From assembly GCA_041672465.1 (NCBI GenBank), contig JBAYZO010000026.1, positions 1 to 23,167 on the forward strand: a DNA stretch of 23,167 nucleotides, written 5' to 3'. The notes below the pieces were generated by a model. The model made no database searches. It saw nothing but the letters and a program-made list of their open reading frames with translations, and was not told where the DNA came from. Below are positions 6,967 to 14,145 of this stretch, piece by piece; within the stretch, counting starts at the first letter, position 1; every line of letters begins with the position of its first letter. Source of the stretch: UBA1206 sp041672465. Its GTDB lineage: Bacteria > Bacillota > Clostridia > Oscillospirales > CAG-382. Position numbers and translations under genes: made by a program.

Positions 6967-8073
6967 ATGTTAACCTCTCAAATGATTAAAAACAGAGCCA
7001 AAGAATTGGGTATTGACGATATCGGTATCGGTAACATTGAAAGATTCGAAAATGCGCCCCCTTTAATGTCTGTCAAAAGTTATTTTCCCAAAGCGAAATC
7101 GGTCATTTCTATCATTATGCGTATTCCGCGTGGCTCTTACAGGGGGATCGAGGAAGGCACTCATTGGCATAATTATACGTTTTATTCGTACAACAAATTG
7201 AACACGCTCATCCGTCCGAGACTTACATACGAGTTATGCCGGTTTATAGAGGACTTTGGTTGGGAAGCGATTCCCCATTATCCGGCGGTACCCGAGCGAA
7301 ACCCCTCAAGGGATCCGGTCGCCCCCGGAAAACTTCCTCCCGACATTGTAACCAGCGTTCGGCTTATTGCGGCGGGCACGGGCGTGGGGGAAATCGGGCA
7401 CTCAAAGGTGTTTCTTAATAAAAAATTCGGCCCTCGGTTAAGAATTGGTTTAATATTTACCGACGCTGAACTTGAACCTGACCCTATTTTAGACACCGGA
7501 ACAATCTGCACCCATTGCGGTGCCTGCGTGCGGGAATGTCCCGGCAACGCTATTCCCACGGTCAAGGACGAAGCCAATAAAGTTGTAATTGATTATGGAG
7601 AAAAGCAGGTGTACTACTCAAACGTGCATATGGGGCGCTGCACACTTACTCACCATGGAATGAATAATGAAATCTCACCGTTTCTCAAAAAATCATTTCC
7701 CAATATGGCGTTTGACGTAAGAAACTCTGAAATGAGCGAGGAAGAAGCATACCGTTTGTGTTATCCTATCGCGACGGCTCAATGGTCTGTGACATATAAC
7801 GCCAACAATAACAAAGCCATTAATGAATATTACGATTATATTATGAAGCATGTTGGGTATTTTGCCGTCTGCGGGGCGAAGGGATGCATCCGCGCCTGCA
7901 TGAACAGCCTTGAAAAAAGCAAAAGGATTACAAATATCTTTCATAACCCTTTTTATAAAAAGAAATCATGGCGGATAAAAGTTCAACCGGACACGGCCGG
8001 TAAGGAGATAAATCCGTTCCGCAACAAATGGTTAGATAAACATTATCCCGGCGTAAGAGAAAAAGAGAAATAA
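6967..8073 (+). CDS. QueG-like 4Fe-4S protein, second paralogue (368 aa)
   Basis: Paralogue of the preceding gene. It shares its opening (ELGIDDIGIGNIERF), the RGSYRGIEEGTHWHNY block matching RGSLRGVEEGSNFADY, and ferredoxin cysteines at the same positions, 181, 184, 187 and 191 (CTHCGACVRECP). It is about 80 residues longer. Further cysteines stand at 225, 265, 302, 307 and 311, of which the last three (CGAKGCIRAC) could help hold a second cluster. An in-frame ATG at 6931 lies inside the previous gene, but ATG at 6967 has GAGGGGTGAGG just before it and is preferred. Both end with a similar IFHNPFYKK/IFKNPFRQS motif. The two may form a heterodimer. Substrate unknown; the AraC regulator upstream suggests a catabolic or detoxification substrate. 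Confidence 0.72.
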   Translation: MLTSQMIKNRAKELGIDDIGIGNIERFENAPPLMSVKSYFPKAKSVISIIMRIPRGSYRGIEEGTHWHNYTFYSYNKLNTLIRPRLTYELCRFIEDFGWEAIPHYPAVPERNPSRDPVAPGKLPPDIVTSVRLIAAGTGVGEIGHSKVFLNKKFGPRLRIGLIFTDAELEPDPILDTGTICTHCGACVRECPGNAIPTVKDEANKVVIDYGEKQVYYSNVHMGRCTLTHHGMNNEISPFLKKSFPNMAFDVRNSEMSEEEAYRLCYPIATAQWSVTYNANNNKAINEYYDYIMKHVGYFAVCGAKGCIRACMNSLEKSKRITNIFHNPFYKKKSWRIKVQPDTAGKEINPFRNKWLDKHYPGVREKEK

Positions 8074-8095
8074 AACCCAACCGACCGATAAAAAC

Positions 8096-8140
8096 AAAAC
8101 CTGCTTGAAAAGTTTAAATTGCTTTCGCGGCGGGTTTTTG
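8096..8140 (+). repeat. Intergenic hairpin element, copy A
   Basis: AAAACCTGC (8096-8104) pairs with GCGGGTTTT (8130-8138) with one G-T pair, and a T run follows. It lies 22 nt after the stop of the second Fe-S gene and could end its transcript. The middle (AAAAGTTTAAAT, then GCTTT) is shared with a second copy at 11322-11362. The element also overlaps a promoter for the next gene. Confidence 0.6.
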
Positions 8141-8147
8141 TTATAAT
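8119..8147 (+). promoter_or_regulatory. Promoter of the nucleotidyltransferase-fold gene
   Basis: TTGCTT at 8119-8124 and TATAAT at 8142-8147 are 17 bp apart. The -35 box lies inside the hairpin element, so terminator and promoter are stacked here. The leader to the ATG at 8193 is about 40 nt. Confidence 0.6.
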
Positions 8148-8192
8148 AAAATCGTTAAAATTTATTAAAATTCGTTTTGGCGGGGTTATAAT

Positions 8193-8858
8193 ATGAAATG
8201 CTATTGCTATGAAACAGAAACTGATTTTGTGCTGCTTGTCGAAAACGCCGAACCAAAACATATAGACACTATTTTACACGCTTGGTTTGTGAAAACCAAA
8301 AGAGGATATGAAAAAACATACCCCAAAAACGGCGAAGACAAGTTATGGCACAAAAATTCCGCCGACAAAGAGCTTATCAAAAAGAATTTTGCCCGTCTTG
8401 GGCAATCAATGTTTAGCGGGGTGTTTGACTGGAAAAGCGTATTGACGGCTCTCGCGCAAAAGTTTTTGGAAAACAAAATCCAATGGTACATATTCGGCAG
8501 TTGCTGCGAAGCGGTGCGCGGCGTTAAAATCACGCCGAACGATATTGATATAATCGTTCACACAAGTGATTTTTACAAGGTAAAGGAATTATTCCCCGAT
8601 AATATTGTCGAGCCGTTTGTTGACAACCATGGCACATGGCTTGTGCGGTATTTCGGGCGGCTTTGTTTAGGCGGCGCTATTGTTGATATCGCGGCCGATG
8701 AAAAACTAAATATGGAAAACCACCCTTATGAAAATTTAACATGGAACGGATTTGAAGTATTTGCTGAACCTTTTCACAAGCGATATAAGATTGAAACAGA
8801 GCGCGGCAGAGAGAACAGGTTAAAGGCTATGAGAGAATATATGGACTTGACCAAATAA
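8193..8858 (+). CDS. Nucleotidyltransferase-fold protein (221 aa)
   Basis: Residues ~99-170 carry the pol-beta nucleotidyltransferase pattern. It comprises YIFGSCCEAVRG (Gly102-Ser103), Asp117 and Asp119 in NDIDIIV, and a third acidic residue, Asp165, in GAIVDIAADE. These would bind the two metal ions and NTP. The fold occurs in antibiotic adenylyltransferases, toxin-antitoxin nucleotidyltransferases and stand-alone enzymes of unknown role. The first ~90 residues are not recognisable. There is no partner antitoxin-like gene beside it, which argues against a MenT/HEPN-MNT pair. ATG at 8193 has GGCGGGG at 8179-8185, spaced 7 nt. It has its own promoter and is probably a single-gene unit. Substrate unknown. 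Confidence 0.65.
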   Translation: MKCYCYETETDFVLLVENAEPKHIDTILHAWFVKTKRGYEKTYPKNGEDKLWHKNSADKELIKKNFARLGQSMFSGVFDWKSVLTALAQKFLENKIQWYIFGSCCEAVRGVKITPNDIDIIVHTSDFYKVKELFPDNIVEPFVDNHGTWLVRYFGRLCLGGAIVDIAADEKLNMENHPYENLTWNGFEVFAEPFHKRYKIETERGRENRLKAMREYMDLTK

Positions 8859-8919
8859 ATGTTTTGCGCTAATCGGCGGTTGTAAAAAATAAATTATCAA
8901 AAAAGAAAGGACTTTTGTT

Positions 8920-10032
8920 ATGGCAAAACTTGCGCAAACCCCTCCTATGGGCTGGAACACATGGAACACATTCTGCTGGAATATTGACGAGGCGCTCATT
9001 CGCGAAACGGCGGATATTATGGCGTCAGAGGGCTATCTTGACGCGGGATATGACACTTTGGTGCTCGACGACGCGTGGATGGCAAGGCAGCGCGACAGCG
9101 ACGGCAACTTGACGGCCGATCCGGTAAAATTCCCCGGAGGTATGAAAAACCTTATCGACTATGTCCACTCAAAAGGGCTGAAGTTCGGGCTTTACAGCGA
9201 TTCGGGCACCCAGACCTGCGCGGGGTTCCCGGGGAGCTTTGGCAACGAAAGGCGGGACGCGAACCTTTTTGCCTCATGGGGGGTTGATTTTCTCAAATAT
9301 GACGGCTGTTATATGACTCCGGGCTCAAACGCCGAGGTCCTCTACCGCCGCATGGGGCAGGCGCTCCGCGAGAGCGGCAGGGATATTCTTTATTCCGCCT
9401 GCTATTCGGCGGACGGAGTTTGGACATGGATGAAAAAAACCGGCGCTCATATGTGGAGAATCGCCGGAGATATCGCCGACAGTTGGGAATCGATAGAAAA
9501 AGTGGGTTTCGGCGCGGTTGGGATCGGGTCTTATTCGGGGCCCGGCGGTTGGAACGATCTCGATATGCTTGTGGTCGGTGTCGACGGCAAGGGGTGGGTC
9601 GGCGAGATCGGCAAGGGCTCCACCGTCACCGAATATCAAACGCATTTCGCGCTCTGGTGTATAATGGGCTCGCCGCTTATGATGGGAAACGACCTTAGAA
9701 AAGCCTCCCCGGAAATTAAAAACATACTGCTTAACAAGGATTTAATCGCGATAAACCAAGACAAGGCTTGCGTCCCCGCCACCCGCGTTCCGGGATACGC
9801 CGAAGTGTTTGCCAAACCGCTTTCAGACGGCAGGATTGCCTTTGGGCTGTTTAACAGGAACAAAGACAGGCGAAGTTTGGCGCTCTCCTGGGATTACAGC
9901 GGTTGGGAAATAACCGACAGCGTCGCCCTTTATGACGCTATCGCTCACAGAGAGCTGGGGGTTTACTCGGGGAGCGCGACCTTCCCCGTTGAAGGCCATG
10001 GCTGCAGGGTTATTATTGGCAAGAGAATGTAA
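8920..10032 (+). CDS. Alpha-galactosidase, glycoside hydrolase family 27 (370 aa)
   Basis: Releases terminal alpha-linked galactose from oligosaccharides such as melibiose and raffinose. GH27 hallmarks are complete: TPPMGWNTWNTF at the N-terminus, LVLDDAWM at 48-54, the nucleophile Asp128 in FLKYDGCY, and the acid/base Asp184 in WRIAGDIADSWE with Arg180 four residues earlier. GGWNDLDMLVVG and the C-terminal beta domain from about residue 290 are also typical. There is no signal peptide, so it acts on sugar that has been taken up. No sugar transporter or dedicated regulator is next to it, which is unusual for this activity. ATG at 8920 has AAAGGA at 8906-8911, spaced 8 nt. The peptidase-like gene begins 42 nt downstream in the same frame. 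Confidence 0.94.
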   Translation: MAKLAQTPPMGWNTWNTFCWNIDEALIRETADIMASEGYLDAGYDTLVLDDAWMARQRDSDGNLTADPVKFPGGMKNLIDYVHSKGLKFGLYSDSGTQTCAGFPGSFGNERRDANLFASWGVDFLKYDGCYMTPGSNAEVLYRRMGQALRESGRDILYSACYSADGVWTWMKKTGAHMWRIAGDIADSWESIEKVGFGAVGIGSYSGPGGWNDLDMLVVGVDGKGWVGEIGKGSTVTEYQTHFALWCIMGSPLMMGNDLRKASPEIKNILLNKDLIAINQDKACVPATRVPGYAEVFAKPLSDGRIAFGLFNRNKDRRSLALSWDYSGWEITDSVALYDAIAHRELGVYSGSATFPVEGHGCRVIIGKRM

Positions 10033-10074
10033 AAAAAGCAAAAAGGACAGGGGGCGGCAAGACTTATAAATAAC

Positions 10075-11253
10075 ATGTTTAATGAACCGGTTCACAACTG
10101 TTCTTCCGACACGGAAACAGTCATACGCACTATTGAGGCTTGCCACCCTGTTTTTTTGCTTTGTAAAGAAATTCCCGGATATCAAAAGGCTAAAACGGAA
10201 TATAAAGGTTTTACAAGCGATAAAATTTCATTTACTGAGTTTAGGCTTGCCACGCTAAAATATTTTAAAGTACTTGGCGACAGTCACACGACAATAGGCG
10301 GAGTGCATAAAAACGGAATATATATTGATATAAATTGGTTTGCAAGGCAAGGCAAGCTGTTCTTGCTTGATAAAAACCAAAAACCGACCGATATTGAGAT
10401 TATAACAATTGGCGGTATACCAAAAAGCAAAATACTCGCCCATGTCGACTTGCATTACCCTTGGGAAAACAAAGCCGCGCGGCAATATAATTACGCTGTG
10501 TTTTGCCATAACAAAGAAATGCTTCTGTCTGCGGGTTGTGAGTTTTCTTCTTCGGGAATAGAAATATCCACCTCAGACGGGAAAACAGCTATTTATAAAT
10601 TTGCTAAAGCGGTGAGTGATGACACATATACTGTAACCAATAAAATGATAGGCGATGTGTTTTATATTGATTTAAAAGCGTTTTGTATGGACAAAACTGT
10701 TTATAAAGTCGGCGATGAAATTAAAAGCGCCGTTCAAAACGGCGTTAACAAGTTTATAATTGACGTTCGCGACAATAACGGCGGAAATTCTAATGTCGGT
10801 CATTATCTTCTTTATATGATGGGTATGAATATCCCGCGTTTTGGGGTATATATTCGGAACAGCGATTTATCGAGGTTACAAAAAAACAGCAAATCAAAGG
10901 ATGAATTTACCGTTATCGACCCCGACATAACCACCGCGGTACCTAATGAAAATATAAATTTACTCGTGCTTGTAAACACAAAATCATTTAGCGCGGCTAA
11001 AATGCTCGGCGTTTGGGTTCAGGATGGCAATCTTGGGAAGATAGTCGGGCAAATAAGCAGAAATAAACCTAATTCATACGGCGACCCGATTGTCCTTAAA
11101 CTGCCGTTTAGCAACTTTGGCTTTTCGGTTTCTCACAAGCAGTTCCGGCGCCCCGATACAAGAAACAATCCGGACTGCTTGGTTCCCGATATTGAAGTTC
11201 CTTTCGGTGAAGATATATTGTCCCCCGCCTTACAGTATCTGGCGTCTGTTTAG
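10075..11253 (+). CDS. S41-family peptidase-like protein, IRBP/tricorn-core type (392 aa)
   Basis: The C-terminal half has the S41 core: KFIIDVRDNNGGNS at about 227-239, then VLVNTKSFSAAKML at 298-311 with Ser306 as the likely nucleophile. GQISRNKPNSYGDP at 325-338 stands where the family usually has GExTGG. Near the N-terminus GDSHTTIGG (69-76) gives a candidate His71. These are features of the IRBP-like branch. Gln325 replaces the usual Glu, so activity is uncertain. Relatives are mostly exported, yet no signal peptide or membrane segment is visible. The start is poorly supported: the nearest ribosome-binding-like sequence, GGGGGCGG (10050-10057), is 17 nt from ATG 10075, and no other start codon is open in frame between the upstream stop and 10075. 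An N-terminal truncation is possible. Confidence 0.68.
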   Translation: MFNEPVHNCSSDTETVIRTIEACHPVFLLCKEIPGYQKAKTEYKGFTSDKISFTEFRLATLKYFKVLGDSHTTIGGVHKNGIYIDINWFARQGKLFLLDKNQKPTDIEIITIGGIPKSKILAHVDLHYPWENKAARQYNYAVFCHNKEMLLSAGCEFSSSGIEISTSDGKTAIYKFAKAVSDDTYTVTNKMIGDVFYIDLKAFCMDKTVYKVGDEIKSAVQNGVNKFIIDVRDNNGGNSNVGHYLLYMMGMNIPRFGVYIRNSDLSRLQKNSKSKDEFTVIDPDITTAVPNENINLLVLVNTKSFSAAKMLGVWVQDGNLGKIVGQISRNKPNSYGDPIVLKLPFSNFGFSVSHKQFRRPDTRNNPDCLVPDIEVPFGEDILSPALQYLASV

Positions 11254-11321
11254 AAAGTAAAAGTTTTATAAATAATCAGAAATTGTATGATTAAATCTAT
11301 TTGAACTTGTTTGTACTAAAT

Positions 11322-11362
11322 AAAACCCGCCAAAAAGTTTAAATGCTTTTGCCGCGTGTTTA
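11322..11362 (+). repeat. Intergenic hairpin element, copy B (degenerate)
   Basis: Related to copy A at 8096-8140. AAAACCCGC (11322-11330), AAAAAGTTTAAAT, GCTTTTGCCGCG and GTTTATATAA align with it in the same order. The outer stem is damaged (GCGTGTTT instead of GCGGGTTTT). Like copy A, it lies between two plus-strand genes, here 69 nt after the S41 gene and 77 nt before the P-loop gene. Confidence 0.5.
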
Positions 11363-11438
11363 TATAAATATTTATAGTGGAAATAAGTGGTCATTTATGG
11401 TATTATGATTCAAAACAATAATTTTAGGCGGTGGAAAA

Positions 11439-11915
11439 ATGTCAGGCAAGTTTACGATAAACGAAACAGTAAACACATTAAAAGCCATTTTTGAAAAGCA
11501 TAAAAATGAACGAATATATGTGCTTGCAACAATGTGCTGCGGGAAGACAACACTTTTGGAACATATTCCCGATTGTGTTGATATGGATTCAATTGCATTT
11601 TTAAATATAACAGGTGAAGAGGCTGCAATACTTAGCCAAAAACCTTGGACGAAAGAAGTTGGGGATGTTGTTGACACTTTAGTTTACAGGAATGTAAAGG
11701 TTCAACCCGGGCATCCCGTTTTCGGAACGGTTATAGTGGACTGTGATGTCATTATTTATTTGGATATTAGCGATGAATTACTTGAAGCGCACTGTAAAAA
11801 AAGAGGGGCAGATTTTACAGACGCTAAAAAGATAAAAGAAGCAATAGAAAGCGATTGGAATAATCATAAATTACAAAAAAGTAAAATGTTTTATTATGTA
11901 ACAATGTTAGAATAA
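11439..11915 (+). CDS. P-loop kinase-like protein (158 aa)
   Basis: A Walker A-like loop lies at 30-38 (ATMCCGKTT). Gly35, Lys36 and Thr37 are present, but the first glycine of GxxxxGK[ST] is Ala30. VDMDS at 48-52 and DCDVIIYLDIS at 101-111 resemble the acidic and beta-strand motifs of small nucleoside or shikimate-kinase-like proteins. The tail (LEAHCKKRGADFTDAKKI) would be the lid region. Size fits that class, but I cannot name a substrate. ATG at 11439 has AGGCGGTGG at 11426-11434, spaced 4 nt. It appears to be a single-gene unit in a 12-kb run of such units. Confidence 0.55.
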   Translation: MSGKFTINETVNTLKAIFEKHKNERIYVLATMCCGKTTLLEHIPDCVDMDSIAFLNITGEEAAILSQKPWTKEVGDVVDTLVYRNVKVQPGHPVFGTVIVDCDVIIYLDISDELLEAHCKKRGADFTDAKKIKEAIESDWNNHKLQKSKMFYYVTMLE

Positions 11916-12043
11916 CCTTTTATATTTTAACACCTTGTTATAAATAACTTTTTGGTGTGTTTCAAAACTTGAATGAAAATCTGCACTTGCTTTATTGACA
12001 GTTATTATCAAAACAACGAATAATTGTAGGAGGTAAATTTATA

Positions 12044-12244
12044 TTGAGAATTTTGCCGTTGGAAAACATAGATGCCGAATTAATTGTGCAATGGAACAAT
12101 AAAAAAACAGCTGATTTTCTAAATCAATGGGCAGGTCGGGGATATGAATATCCGATAACCGTTAAACAAATTACTTATAGGGAAAGCGCGGGCTTGTCAA
12201 TAAAGCGGGCGATGATGAGGTCTTTACAAAAAACCTGCTTTTAA
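12044..12244 (+). pseudogene. Truncated GNAT acetyltransferase, N-terminal part only (66 aa)
   Basis: Residues 1-43 read like the start of a RimI/RimJ-type GNAT protein (LPLENIDAELIVQWNN, FLNQWAGRGYEYPIT). After VKQI the sequence stops resembling the family, and the frame closes 20 codons later. The acetyl-CoA-binding R/QxxGxG/A loop, found about 60 residues further on in intact members, is absent. The TTG start at 12044 still has an excellent GGAGGT at 12029-12034, spaced 9 nt, so the decay is recent or the stump is still translated. No missing 3' part is visible before the terminator at 12282. Confidence 0.55.
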
Positions 12245-12281
12245 TAAGAGGTTGAGGGGTCTACAAACGCGCACAAAAAGC

Positions 12282-12309
12282 AAAGGCGGGAGCAAACCCC
12301 GCTTTTTTT
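12282..12309 (+). terminator. Intrinsic terminator between the GNAT remnant and the ABC operon
   Basis: AAAGGCGGG (12282-12290) pairs with CCCGCTTTT (12298-12306) with one G-T pair, a 7-nt loop and a 7-T run to 12309. It lies between convergent units. A T-rich stretch also follows on the minus strand, so it may stop the XRE-ABC-ABC transcript as well. Confidence 0.75.
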
Positions 12310-12369
12310 CTATTTATCTTTAATAAATGTGTGATAAAATCTTGGATATACAGGAAAAGCAAAACCTAC

Positions 12370-14145
12370 TCACACCTTCGTGCTATTGTAAGGCTTGCTT
12401 TGCTTTTTATACATTTCCGAATAAAGCTCTCCCCTTGCCATAAGCTCGCCATGACTGCCGTATTCCGCGATTTTCCCCGATTCAAACACGGCGATATTAT
12501 CCGCCGACTTTGAGCAGGCAAGGCGGTGAGAAATAAAAATAGTCGTCTTGTTTTTTGCTAAATTAAAGAAATTTTCATAAATCTCGCTTTCCGCCCTAAC
12601 GTCAAGGCTTGCGGTCGGCTCGTCTAAAATCACAAGTGGCGAATCCTTATACACGGCGCGGGCGACGGCAAGCTTTTGTCCCTCTCCGCCGGACGGCTCT
12701 ATCCCGCCGGGCGAAAAGTTCCTTGAAATATATATGTCCGTCTTGTCGGCATAACCTTCCATACCTAACTTTCGCAAAACCTCGCTTGCCTTCCCCGCGT
12801 CAAAGTTTTCGGCAAAGGCGATATTTTCACCAATAGTAAAGGCGAAATTTGTAAAATCCTGAAAAACCGCCGAAATCAATGGGTAATAGCGGGAGTTCGG
12901 TATGCTCCATATATCAATACCGTTTAACGTTATTTTCCCCGAGGTAGGCTTGTAAAACTTACAAAGAAGCTTTATAAAAGTTGACTTTCCCGCGCCGTTT
13001 GGCTCGACGATAACGAGCTTTTCGCCTTTTTTAATTTTAATATTAATATCTGACAAAACCGGGCTGTCCCCGCCGGGGTAGGTAAAGCAAACGCGCTCAA
13101 AATGAATTTCGCCAAACTCGCCCGGCGGTATCTCCGTCATGTCCCCGGCTATTCCGTCTTGATCGTCTTCGCGGAGCGACGATAGTTTTTTAAAGTCCGA
13201 TATGTTTGTCATCTGACGGCTATAGCGGGAAATCTGGTCGCTGAGGGAAGACAGCGCCGAAGTGAGCGAAGTCACTGCCGCGAATATCATGGTGAAATCC
13301 GCTATCCCAATCTCGCCGCTTAAGTAATTTTCAGTAAGCACGCCAAGCACAAGGAGGGATTGAAGCGCGGCGGCGACCGAAATCAACGCCTCAAACCCCG
13401 CGTTGTTTGCGAAGTTACGGTATTGCAGCGTTACCATTTCTTTTCGGTAGGCTTTGATTTTCCCCATAAACCAGTTTTGCAAATTGCCGACACGGATTTC
13501 TTTTTCAGCACCATGGTTAAAATAAGCAAGCCCCGACAGGTAATTACCCACCCGCTCGTTCCGCGAAGCCAAAAGGCGGGCTTTTTTTGTATAGCGATAC
13601 TGAAAAAAAGCAAAAAATGATTTAAGCGCGACCACCCCCAGCACCGACAGCAAACAAACGGCGTCAAGGCGGGCGATTAAATAACCCAACCCCGCGATTG
13701 TTATAACGTTTGACGCCGCACCGCCGAGGTACGACATGGTTTCAGTTATCTCCGACGCGTTTTTCGCGAGGTTTACGGTTTCGGCGGTGGACGCGCGCTC
13801 AAGAGCTGAGAGTTGAAGCGACATTGTGATCCCGCCGATTTCAAACTTAAGCTTTTTTGCAAACCTGTCAGCGGCGAGTGCAGATCTGCTTGTAAAAATT
13901 GCATAGCATAAATTTACGCTCAGCAAAACCCCGCCGTACAGAAGAACGATTTTTACCACTTCCGCAAACGCTTTGCCTTTGGTAAGCGACTCAAGAATAA
14001 GCTTTGGGGCGTACACATAAAGAATCGGCAAAGCGGAGTTTATAATAATAGTCAGCGAAGACCAAAAAAGATAAACCGGCTCGTAACGGTATATAAACTT
14101 GAAAACATAAGCGGCCGAAGCTTGCTTTTTTGTTGAGCTTTTCAA
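12370..14145 (-). CDS. ABC half-transporter, fused permease and ATPase (591 aa), last gene of the operon
   Basis: The N-terminal permease domain, residues ~15-310, has about six hydrophobic segments and an exporter-type layout. The ATPase domain follows at ~345-575. It has a Walker A-like EPNGAGKST at 381-389, Q-loop VFQD at 427-430, signature PSGGEGQ at 484-490, Walker B LVILDEP with Glu509, and the switch His540. Glu381 replaces the first glycine of Walker A, and the signature is PSGGEGQ instead of LSGGQ, so this half-site may be weakened. The TTG start at 14145 overlaps the stop of the upstream ABC gene in TTGA, with GCGGGGG just before it. It most likely forms a heterodimer with the upstream half-transporter and exports a peptide, lipid or drug. 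Substrate unknown; no precursor-peptide gene is seen nearby. Confidence 0.88.
   Translation of the reverse strand: MKSSTKKQASAAYVFKFIYRYEPVYLFWSSLTIIINSALPILYVYAPKLILESLTKGKAFAEVVKIVLLYGGVLLSVNLCYAIFTSRSALAADRFAKKLKFEIGGITMSLQLSALERASTAETVNLAKNASEITETMSYLGGAASNVITIAGLGYLIARLDAVCLLSVLGVVALKSFFAFFQYRYTKKARLLASRNERVGNYLSGLAYFNHGAEKEIRVGNLQNWFMGKIKAYRKEMVTLQYRNFANNAGFEALISVAAALQSLLVLGVLTENYLSGEIGIADFTMIFAAVTSLTSALSSLSDQISRYSRQMTNISDFKKLSSLREDDQDGIAGDMTEIPPGEFGEIHFERVCFTYPGGDSPVLSDINIKIKKGEKLVIVEPNGAGKSTFIKLLCKFYKPTSGKITLNGIDIWSIPNSRYYPLISAVFQDFTNFAFTIGENIAFAENFDAGKASEVLRKLGMEGYADKTDIYISRNFSPGGIEPSGGEGQKLAVARAVYKDSPLVILDEPTASLDVRAESEIYENFFNLAKNKTTIFISHRLACSKSADNIAVFESGKIAEYGSHGELMARGELYSEMYKKQSKPYNSTKV

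Noticed and set aside
8193..8858. HEPN-MNT toxin-antitoxin pair
   Set aside because: The nucleotidyltransferase-fold gene has no adjacent HEPN or other partner gene, and at 221 aa it is larger than typical MNT antitoxins.
11995..12024. Promoter (TTGACA-18-AATAAT) for the GNAT remnant
   Set aside because: The predicted transcript start would fall on the ribosome binding site at 12029-12034, so it could not make a normally translated mRNA.
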